From Planomonospora_B alba (lineage in GTDB: Bacteria > Actinomycetota > Actinomycetes > Streptosporangiales > Streptosporangiaceae): DNA of 64,000 bases. Positions within the stretch are counted from its first letter, which is position 1. Each line of letters opens with the position of its first letter. The translations under genes were made by a program, and so were the position numbers. Below the pieces are notes generated by a model, which did no database searches, was not told the DNA's origin, and saw only the letters and a program-made list of their open reading frames with translations. Shown one piece after another: positions 58,186-64,000 of the stretch. The stretch covers positions 165,369 through 229,368 of the forward strand of contig NZ_BAAAUT010000002.1 in the NCBI RefSeq assembly GCF_039534085.1. Direction: 5' to 3'.

Positions 58186-58206
58186 GCAGATTGCCCGGCA
58201 ATCTGC
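58186..58206. promoter_or_regulatory. Inverted repeat before the LCP gene, probable operator
   Basis: GCAGATTGC and its perfect complement GCAATCTGC separated by CCG. A TATACC -10-like box starts 4 bases later and an ATG (58223) lies 7 bases after that, so the repeat overlaps the expected RNA polymerase site. Confidence 0.55.
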
Positions 58207-58237
58207 TCATATACCGGACTCGATGGGGGTCAGCTCG

Positions 58238-59248
58238 ATGCGTCGCGCGCTCCGACTGCTGCTGATAACCGCCGCCGTCGGGATCCTGGTGGGCGCCTGC
58301 GGCGCCGGAGCGCTCTACATGTTCCAGACCAGCCTGGACGGCGACATCGTCCGCCTCCCCGACGCGCTGCCCGCCACCGAGGACGACCGGCCCCCGCCGG
58401 AGCCCGGCGTCGGGGAGAACTGGCTGCTCGTCGGGACCGACAGCCGCTCCGAGGAGGCGACGACCGGCGAGGACGCGCAGGGGGAGCTCTGGCGGCCGGG
58501 GCAGCAGCGCACCGACACGATCATGCTGATCCACCTCTCCGAGGGCCGCAACCGCGTCTGCGTGATCTCCATCCCCCGGGACTCCTGGGTCACCGTCCCG
58601 GGAAAGGGCAAGGCGAAGATCAACGCCGCCTTCTCCTGGGGCGGTCCCGCCCTGCTGATCAGGACGGTCGAGAAGCTCACCGGCGTCCGGATCGACCACT
58701 ACGCCGCGATCGACTTCCAGGGCTTCGCCTCCGCCGTCGACGCGATCGGCGGGGTCGACGTCGACATCGCCGAGACGGTCCACGACCCCTACCGCAAGGT
58801 CACCTGGCAGGCCGGCCGCAGGCATCTCGACGGCGAGCAGGCGCTGCTCTTCGTCCGGCAGCGGGCCGGCCTCCCCGGCGGGGACCTCGACCGGATCAAG
58901 CGCCAGCAGGCGCTGCTGAACTCCGTCGCCGACAAGGTCCTCAGCGCCGAGACGCTGACCAACCCCGTCAAGGTCAACAACCTGCTCCGCGCCCTGACCA
59001 GGTCGTTCAGCGTGGACGCGAAGGTCACCACGGGGATGCTCAGGTCACGGATGATCGACCTGGCCGGCGTCGACTCCCTCGACTACGTCACGATGCCGGT
59101 GGAGCGCACCGGCACCAGGAGCGGCCAGAGCGTCGTGCTGCTGGACCTGCCGGAGGTCCGCGCCCTCAGCGCGGCGGTCCAGGACGACCGCGTCGACGAC
59201 TACGTCAAGGAGCACGACAGCGGCAACGCCGTGGACACGGTGCGGTGA
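58238..59248 (+). CDS. LytR-CpsA-Psr (LCP) family cell-wall glycopolymer transferase
   Basis: 336 residues. An N-terminal signal anchor (LRLLLITAAVGILVGACGAGALYMF) leads to the LCP domain outside the membrane. Conserved elements: LLVGTDSRSE, RTDTIMLIHLSEG, VISIPRDSWVTVPG (catalytic Arg/Asp pocket), KINAAFSWGGPALLIRTVEKLTGV, HYAAIDFQGFASAVDAIGGV and DLDRIKRQQALL. These enzymes attach teichoic acid-like polymers or arabinogalactan to peptidoglycan. ATG 58238 has GGGGGT upstream; ATG 58223 in frame (MGVSS) could instead be a leaderless start. Divergent from the ESX-like pair, convergent with tsaC. The wecA-like gene 4 kb away makes the lipid-linked substrate class. Confidence 0.92.
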   Translation: MRRALRLLLITAAVGILVGACGAGALYMFQTSLDGDIVRLPDALPATEDDRPPPEPGVGENWLLVGTDSRSEEATTGEDAQGELWRPGQQRTDTIMLIHLSEGRNRVCVISIPRDSWVTVPGKGKAKINAAFSWGGPALLIRTVEKLTGVRIDHYAAIDFQGFASAVDAIGGVDVDIAETVHDPYRKVTWQAGRRHLDGEQALLFVRQRAGLPGGDLDRIKRQQALLNSVADKVLSAETLTNPVKVNNLLRALTRSFSVDAKVTTGMLRSRMIDLAGVDSLDYVTMPVERTGTRSGQSVVLLDLPEVRALSAAVQDDRVDDYVKEHDSGNAVDTVR

Positions 59249-59327
59249 TCACGCCGCCCGGGCGCGGCGGCCGGACCTGCCGGACGCCCCCGCCGGCCGG
59301 CGCCCCGCCCTCGCAGGGATCCGGCGC

Positions 59328-59999
59328 TCAGGACCCGGTGCCGGTTTCCGGGTCGGCGTCGGTCGCCACGTAGCCGATCACCTCGCGCAGCTTCTCCACC
59401 GGCACGGCCCCGCGGCGCAGCAGCCGGGGCACGGCCGTGGTCAGGTCGAGGATCGTGGACGGCACCGCGTCCGCGCAGGGCCCGCCGTCGAGGTAGACCG
59501 AGACCGCCTCGCCCAGCTGCTTCTCGGCCTCCTCCGCCGTGGTCGCGGCCGGCGACCCGGAGCGGTTGGCGCTGGAGACCGCCATCGGGCCGGTGTCCTT
59601 GAGCAGGTCGAGGGTGACCGCGTGCAGCGGCATGCGCAGCGCGACGGTGCCCTTGGTCTCGCCCAGATCCCACGACAGGGACCGGTTCACCCGGCAGATC
59701 AGGGTGAGCGGACCCGGCCAGAAGGAGTCCACGAGGTCCTGGCCGTACGGCCCGAGGTTCTCCACCAGCGCGTTCGCCGCCCGCACGGTCCCGACGAGGA
59801 CGGGCACCGGCATCTCGCGGCCGCGCCCCTTGGCCTCCAGCAGCAGGCTCACCGCGGACGGGGTGAAGGCGTCGGCGCCGATGCCGTAGACGGTGTCCGT
59901 GGGGATCACCACCAGCTCGCCCCGCCGTACGGCCGACGCCGCGTCGGTCAGGCCCGCGGCCCGCTGCTCGGCGTCGGTGCAGTCATAGCGTCTGCTCAC
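59328..59999 (-). CDS. L-threonylcarbamoyladenylate synthase (TsaC/Sua5/YrdC)
   Basis: 223 residues. Makes threonylcarbamoyl-AMP from Thr, bicarbonate and ATP for the t6A37 modification of ANN-decoding tRNAs. ELVVIPTDTVYGIGADAF is the substrate-binding signature, FWPGPLTLICRVNRSL and RMPLHAVTL follow, and MAVSSANRSGSPAA binds the nucleotide. The C-terminal Sua5 domain is absent, so this is the short TsaC form. GTG 59999 is chosen with a TAGGAT box 8 bases upstream (leaderless). Follows prmC after 11 bases. Confidence 0.95.
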   Translation of the reverse strand: MSRRYDCTDAEQRAAGLTDAASAVRRGELVVIPTDTVYGIGADAFTPSAVSLLLEAKGRGREMPVPVLVGTVRAANALVENLGPYGQDLVDSFWPGPLTLICRVNRSLSWDLGETKGTVALRMPLHAVTLDLLKDTGPMAVSSANRSGSPAATTAEEAEKQLGEAVSVYLDGGPCADAVPSTILDLTTAVPRLLRRGAVPVEKLREVIGYVATDADPETGTGS

Positions 60000-60007
60000 G
60001 GCGGTCC

Positions 60008-60013
60008 ATCCTA
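60008..60013 (-). promoter_or_regulatory. -10 box before tsaC
   Basis: Minus-strand TAGGAT, 8 bases before GTG 59999; overlaps the last codons of prmC, so tsaC may also have its own leaderless promoter inside the operon. Confidence 0.45.
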
Positions 60014-60865
60014 TTCCTGACCGAAACGAGCGGTGACGAAGCGGTCCCTTCGGGTGAGGTCCTGGCGGTTGCGCACGTCGCGCCAGCCGTTCTCCTCGGA
60101 GAAGATCAGGAAGACCGGGGTGCCCTGCTCGTCGGCGTGCTCCACCGCGACGAACCCGCCGGGCCGCAGCAGCCGGCGCGCGGTCCGCTCCACCGCCCTG
60201 ACCTCGTCGAGGCCGTCGTCGCCGGAGCCGTACAGCGCGCGGTACGGGTCGTAGTCGCGCACCTCGGGGTCGCGGGGGATCGCGCCCGGCGGGATGTAGG
60301 GCGGGTTGGAGACCACCAGGTCCACCTGCCCGTCCAGCTCGGGAAGGGCGTCGGCCAGGTCCTCCGGGTGCAGGTGGACGCGGCCCTGGCCCTGCTCCAG
60401 GATGTTGCGCTTGGCCCACCGGTAGGCGTCCGGGTCGACCTCGACCGCGTGCACCGTGGCCAGCGCGACCTCCTGCGCGATGGAGAGCGCGATCGCGCCG
60501 GACCCCGTGCCGAGGTCCACGACGACCGGCGCGGCGACGTCCATCTCGTGCAGCCGCTCGATCGCCCAGCCGGTCATCACCTCGGTCTCCGGGCGGGGCA
60601 CGAAGACGCCCGGACCGACCTCCAGGGACAGGTAGCGGAAGTAGGCGCGCCCGGTGATGTGCTGCAGCGGCTCGCGGGCCTCGCGCCGGGCGACGCCCTC
60701 CCAGAACAGCGCGTCGAAGTCCGCGTCGGCCACGGTGTGCAGCTCGCTGCGCCGTACCCCGTGGACGTGGGCGGCGATCTCCTCGGCGTCGGTGCGCGGC
60801 GACGGCACACCTGCCTCGGCGAGCCGGGCGGTGGCGAGGGCGATCTCGTCCAGGAGGAAGGTCAT
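60011..60865 (-). CDS. prmC: Peptide chain release factor N5-glutamine methyltransferase
   Basis: 284-residue SAM enzyme that methylates the Gln of the GGQ motif in RF1 and RF2. The N-terminal helical domain binds the factor (ARLAEAGVPSPRTDAEEIAAHVHG). The Rossmann domain has VVDLGTGSGAIALSIAQEV and the catalytic DLVVSNPPYIPPG (NPPY). RPETEVMTGWAIERL is also conserved. It starts 8 bases after prfA, its substrate, giving a compact prfA-prmC pair. Confidence 0.96.
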   Translation of the reverse strand: MTFLLDEIALATARLAEAGVPSPRTDAEEIAAHVHGVRRSELHTVADADFDALFWEGVARREAREPLQHITGRAYFRYLSLEVGPGVFVPRPETEVMTGWAIERLHEMDVAAPVVVDLGTGSGAIALSIAQEVALATVHAVEVDPDAYRWAKRNILEQGQGRVHLHPEDLADALPELDGQVDLVVSNPPYIPPGAIPRDPEVRDYDPYRALYGSGDDGLDEVRAVERTARRLLRPGGFVAVEHADEQGTPVFLIFSEENGWRDVRNRQDLTRRDRFVTARFGQE

Positions 60866-60873
60866 GGCAGGTT

Positions 60874-61926
60874 CTAGGCGTGGGCGGCGAGCTTCTCCGC
60901 CATCTCGGCGTCGAGCAGGGACTGGATGACGGCCGACAGGTCCCCGTCCAGCACCTGGTCGAGGTTGTAGGCCTTGAACCCGGTGCGGTGGTCGGAGATG
61001 CGGTTCTCCGGGAAGTTGTAGGTGCGGATGCGCTCGGAGCGGTCGACCGTGCGGATCTGGGACTTGCGCTCGGCCATCGCCGCGGCGTTGGCCTCCTCCT
61101 CCGCCAGGGCCTGCAGGCGCGCCCGCAGGATGCGCAGGGCCGACTCCTTGTTCTGGAGCTGGCTCTTCTCGTTCTGGCAGGAGACGACCACGCCGGTCGG
61201 CAGGTGGGTGATGCGCACCGCGGAGTCGGTGGTGTTGACGCTCTGGCCGCCGGGGCCGCTGGAGCGGTAGACGTCGATGCGCAGGTCGTTGGGGTCGATC
61301 TGGACGTCGACCTCCTCGGCCTCCGGGTAGACCAGGACGCCCGCGGCGCTGGTGTGGATGCGGCCCTGCGACTCGGTGACCGGCACACGCTGCACGCGGT
61401 GCACGCCGCCCTCGAACTTGAGCTTCGACCACACGCCGTCGTCGCCCCTGGCCTTCACCGCGACCGTGACGTCCTTGTAGCCGCCCAGGTCGGAGGGGGT
61501 GGCGTCGATGATCTCGGTCTTCCAGCCGACCCGTTCGGCGTAGCGGAGGTACATCCGCAGGAGGTCGCCGGCGAACAGCGCCGACTCCTCGCCGCCCTCG
61601 CCCGCCTTGATCTCCATGATGATGTCCTTGTCATCGTTGGGATCGCGCGGGATGAGCAGGTGGCGGAGCTTCTCCTCCAGCTCGGGGATCCTCGCCTCGA
61701 GCTCCTTGGCCTCCTCGGCGAAGGACTCGTCCTCCGGCGCCAGTTCCTTGGCGGTGGCCAGGTCGCTCCGGGCGCCCTCGAGCTCCCGGTAGGTGGCGAT
61801 GACCGGGGTCAGCTCGGCATAGCGCCTGCCGAACGTGCGCGCCTGCGTCGGGTTGGCGTGCACGGTGGGGTCGGCGAGCTTGAGTTCCAGCTCGGCGTAC
61901 TCACTGAGCAGCTCGTCGAGGTTCAC
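60874..61926 (-). CDS. prfA: Peptide chain release factor 1
   Basis: 350-residue class I release factor for UAA and UAG. The codon-reading PxT motif is seen in RVPVTESQGRIHTSA (PVT), confirming RF1, and the catalytic GGQ in YRSSGPGGQSVNTTDSAVR. The domain 1 coiled coil is ELEGARSDLATAKELAPED. GTG 61926 has GAGAAGGACG upstream. Follows rpmE after 115 bases with a hairpin between. Confidence 0.97.
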   Translation of the reverse strand: MNLDELLSEYAELELKLADPTVHANPTQARTFGRRYAELTPVIATYRELEGARSDLATAKELAPEDESFAEEAKELEARIPELEEKLRHLLIPRDPNDDKDIIMEIKAGEGGEESALFAGDLLRMYLRYAERVGWKTEIIDATPSDLGGYKDVTVAVKARGDDGVWSKLKFEGGVHRVQRVPVTESQGRIHTSAAGVLVYPEAEEVDVQIDPNDLRIDVYRSSGPGGQSVNTTDSAVRITHLPTGVVVSCQNEKSQLQNKESALRILRARLQALAEEEANAAAMAERKSQIRTVDRSERIRTYNFPENRISDHRTGFKAYNLDQVLDGDLSAVIQSLLDAEMAEKLAAHA

Positions 61927-61993
61927 CGTACGTCCTTCTCGTCGTCGGAAGCCTGGAAGCCTGCCTCTTCACCACGAACGCCGACCCGGGCGC

Positions 61994-62013
61994 GCTCCCC
62001 GAGGGCGGGGAGC
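61994..62013 (-). terminator. Hairpin between rpmE and prfA
   Basis: GCTCCCCG (61994-62001) pairs with CGGGGAGC (62006-62013) around a 4-base loop, 28 bases after the rpmE stop. Confidence 0.55.
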
Positions 62014-62041
62014 GGTTCCGAGCCGGCGTGCGGGAGGTGGG

Positions 62042-62260
62042 CTACTTGCCCGCGGCCCTCTTGCCGAAGCGCTTCTCGAAGCGCGCGACCCGGCCGCCGG
62101 TGTCCAGGATCTTCTGCTTGCCCGTGTAGAACGGGTGGCAGGCCGAGCACACGTCGGCGTGGATCGCGCCGTTCTTGGCGGTGCTGCGGGTGGTGAAGGA
62201 GTTGCCGCAGGTGCAGGTCACCTGAGTGGTGACGTACTCCGGGTGGATGTCGGGCTTCAT
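62042..62260 (-). CDS. rpmE: 50S ribosomal protein L31, zinc-binding form
   Basis: 72-residue ribosomal protein. Cys residues at TCTCGNSF (Cys16, Cys18) and VCSACHPFYTG (Cys38, Cys41) make the zinc-binding C+ form, in contrast to the zinc-free paralogue that actinobacteria express in zinc limitation. MKPDIHPEY is the usual start. ATG 62260 has GGAGAGG 8 bases upstream. Lies downstream of rho, separated by 371 bases and several hairpins. Confidence 0.98.
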   Translation of the reverse strand: MKPDIHPEYVTTQVTCTCGNSFTTRSTAKNGAIHADVCSACHPFYTGKQKILDTGGRVARFEKRFGKRAAGK

Positions 62261-62542
62261 TGCTGTGTCCTCTCCAGGGCGCGGTCGCCGGGTCGCCGGG
62301 GCCGCCTCGCGGGCGCGGGCGGGCCACACTGTGATGCGAGCAGGCGGGAACCGGAACCGCTGCGGTTCGGCTACCAGTGTGCCAGATCCTTCAACCATCC
62401 CAGGCCACCGGACATTCCCGCCGCCCGGCACGGGAGCGCGCGGGACGGCGGCCCCGGACGGGGACGCGGGCGCCGTGCGGGGGTCCCGGGGCCACGGGGC
62501 CACGGGGCCACGGGACGCCCGCGGGACGGGCCCGGGACGGCG

Positions 62543-62580
62543 GGACGCCCCGGCCCCCGCTGCCGGGGTCCGGGGCGTCC
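62543..62580 (-). terminator. Second hairpin after rho
   Basis: GGACGCCCCGG (62543-62553) pairs perfectly with 62570-62580; CCCC/GGGG inside the loop extend the stem. Confidence 0.75.
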
Positions 62581-62596
62581 TGCGGGACTCCTCCGC

Positions 62597-62621
62597 GCGG
62601 CCGTACCGTCCGTACGGCCGC
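62597..62621 (-). terminator. First hairpin after rho
   Basis: GCGGCCGTAC (62597-62606) pairs perfectly with GTACGGCCGC (62612-62621) around CGTCC, 9 bases after the rho stop. Confidence 0.7.
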
Positions 62622-62630
62622 CGCGGGCCG

Positions 62631-64000
62631 TCAGTCGCGGTCGGAGCTGACGGTCGTCTTCTGCACCTGGAGCAGGAACTCCGCGTTGGACTTGGTCTCC
62701 TTCATCTTCTCCAGGAGGAGCTCCAGAGCCTGCTGCATGTCCAGGGCGTGCAGCACCCGCCGCAGCTTCCAGACGATGTTCAGCTCGTCCTTCGACATGA
62801 GGATCTCCTCCTTGCGGGTGCCGGACGCGTCGACGTCCACCGCGGGGAAGATCCGCTTGTCGGCGAGGGAGCGGTTGAGCTTGAGCTCCATGTTGCCGGT
62901 GCCCTTGAACTCCTCGAAGATGACCTCGTCCATCTTCGAGCCGGTCTCCACCAGCGCCGTGGCGAGGATCGTCAGCGAGCCGCCGTTCTCGATGTTGCGG
63001 GCGGCGCCGAAGAAGCGCTTCGGCGGGTAGAGCGCGGTGGAGTCGACACCGCCGGACAGGATCCTTCCCGAGGCCGGGGCCGCGAGGTTGTAGGCCCGGC
63101 CCAGACGGGTGATCGAGTCGAGCAGCACGACGACGTCGTGGCCCAGCTCCACCAGCCGCTTGGCGCGCTCGATGGCGAGCTCGGCGACCGTGGTGTGGTC
63201 CTCGGCCGGGCGGTCGAAGGTCGAGTGGATGACCTCGCCCTTCACCGACCGCTGCATGTCGGTGACCTCCTCCGGACGCTCGTCGACGAGGACGACCATC
63301 AGGTGGCACTCGGGGTTGTTCCGGGTGATCGCGTTGGCGATCGCCTGGAGCACCATCGTCTTTCCGGCCTTGGGCGGGGAGACGATGAGGCCGCGCTGGC
63401 CCTTGCCGATCGGGGAGACCAGGTCGATGATCCGGGTCGTCAGGACGTTCGGCTCGCTCTCCAGGCGCAGGCGCTCCTGCGGGTACAGCGGCGTGAGCTT
63501 GTTGAAGTCGGGCCGCTGGCGGGCCTGCTCCGGGTCCATGCCGTTGACCGTGTCGAGGCGGACGAGCGCGTTGAACTTCTCGCGCCGCTCGCCCTCGCGC
63601 GGCTGGCGGACCGCGCCGGTGACGACGTCGCCCTTGCGCAGGCCGTTGCGGCGGATCTGGGCCAGGGAGACGTAGACGTCGTTGGCGCCGGGCAGGTAGC
63701 CGCTGGTGCGCACGAACGCGTAGTTGTCGAGGATGTCCAGGATGCCGGCGATGGGGATCAGGACGTCGTCCTCGCCGACCACGGGCTCGCCGCCCTCGAA
63801 GCGGTCGCGCCCGCGGCGGTTGCGCTCCCGGAAGCGGCCGCGCCGGCCGCGGCGCTCGTCGTCCTGCTCGGCGCCGTGCTGCTGCTCGGCGCGGCCCTGC
63901 TGGCCGCGACCCTGCTGTTCGGCGCGGCCCTGTCCGGCCTCGGCGGCCCGCTGCTCGGCGCCGCCCTCGCCGCGCTCGCCCCGCTCGCGGCGGCCCTCGC
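62631..64000 (-). CDS. rho: Transcription termination factor Rho, partial at window end
   Basis: Hexameric RNA-dependent ATPase that ends transcription. The C-terminal 456 residues are visible; the N-terminus lies beyond base 64000. RNA-binding domain: ILDILDNYAFVRTSGYLPG and YVSLAQIRRNGLRKGD. ATPase: Walker A SPPKAGKTMVLQ, VVLVDERPEEVTDMQ, Walker B VVVLLDSITRLGRAYN and Q/R-loop regions GGVDSTALYPPKRFFGAARN. Before the RNA-binding domain, the frame continues upstream as an Arg/Gln/Gly-rich linker (repeats such as GRGQQGRAEQQ and RRGRRGRFRERNRRGRD), the insertion typical of high-GC actinobacterial Rho that extends RNA binding. Followed by two tandem hairpins and rpmE. Confidence 0.97.
   Translation of the reverse strand, partial: EGRRERGERGEGGAEQRAAEAGQGRAEQQGRGQQGRAEQQHGAEQDDERRGRRGRFRERNRRGRDRFEGGEPVVGEDDVLIPIAGILDILDNYAFVRTSGYLPGANDVYVSLAQIRRNGLRKGDVVTGAVRQPREGERREKFNALVRLDTVNGMDPEQARQRPDFNKLTPLYPQERLRLESEPNVLTTRIIDLVSPIGKGQRGLIVSPPKAGKTMVLQAIANAITRNNPECHLMVVLVDERPEEVTDMQRSVKGEVIHSTFDRPAEDHTTVAELAIERAKRLVELGHDVVVLLDSITRLGRAYNLAAPASGRILSGGVDSTALYPPKRFFGAARNIENGGSLTILATALVETGSKMDEVIFEEFKGTGNMELKLNRSLADKRIFPAVDVDASGTRKEEILMSKDELNIVWKLRRVLHALDMQQALELLLEKMKETKSNAEFLLQVQKTTVSSDRD

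Larger units (their letters stand above)
62261..62630. other. 370-base intergenic region between rho and rpmE
   Basis: Very GC-rich; holds the two rho hairpins listed here, several GGGACGG/GGGGCCACG short repeats around 62480-62545 (ACGGGGCC repeated three times) and the rpmE promoter and leader. I see no gene. The ACCAGTGTGCCAGATC patch around 62372-62390 is the least GC-rich part. Confidence 0.5.

Overview
The window is chromosomal core DNA of a very GC-rich filamentous actinobacterium. Codon third positions are almost all G or C, GTG starts are common, and many genes overlap by 4 bases (ATGA or GTGA). A Scy/FilP-type coiled-coil gene lies beside methylmalonyl-CoA epimerase, thiolase and meaB. 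NucS, an AtpI-led ATP synthase operon, DUF2550, DUF3039, DUF2017 and a mycobacterial-style clpS/pncB divergon are also present. Protein character suggests Streptosporangiales (Streptosporangium/Nonomuraea-like) rather than Streptomyces, but that is an inference without a database search. I saw no rRNA, tRNA, CRISPR array, insertion sequence or prophage.

Layout. 0-3 kb: the clpS-DUF2017-JAMM peptidase operon (minus) diverges from pncB-pncA (NAD salvage). 3-10 kb: a helicase, two membrane-anchored hypotheticals, an M43 secreted metalloprotease coupled to an MFS transporter, DUF3039 and YqgE. 10-15 kb: malic enzyme, a CnoX/YbbN-like thioredoxin-TPR protein, an isobutyryl-CoA mutase large subunit and a MarR regulator with a perfect 24-bp palindrome between the last two. 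15-22 kb: membrane protein, DUF4230, meaB, thiolase, methylmalonyl-CoA epimerase and the polarity/cytoskeletal coiled coil. 22-26 kb: two alpha/beta hydrolases, a small zinc-ligand protein and a duplicated 3-hydroxyacyl-CoA dehydrogenase. 26-40 kb: three ABC-2 exporters, one with a winged-helix regulator and two with two-component systems in mirror-image order around an aldehyde dehydrogenase-TetR pair, plus nucS. 40-45 kb: a tricorn-like S41 protease divergent from a PduO adenosyltransferase, and DUF2550. 45-53 kb: the complete F1Fo ATP synthase operon. 53-64 kb: wecA-like transferase, glyA, an ESX/WXG-like pair with a long disordered tail, an LCP cell-wall enzyme, then tsaC/sua5, prmC, prfA, rpmE and rho (cut by the window end).

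Functional themes. Four separate loci serve adenosylcobalamin-dependent acyl-CoA chemistry: PduO makes AdoCbl, IcmA is the mutase, MeaB is the mutase-protecting GTPase, and the epimerase works on methylmalonyl-CoA; no B12-binding small subunit lies in the window. The prmC-prfA-rpmE-rho block handles translation and transcription termination. At least eight genes have a TANNNT -10 box ending 6-8 bases before the start codon and no Shine-Dalgarno sequence, so they look leaderless. No wholly new system is evident. The best candidates for follow-up are the 24-bp MarR/IcmA palindrome, the ESX-like pair beside the LCP gene, the repeat-bearing promoter before the winged-helix/ABC operon, and the mirrored two-component/ABC modules.
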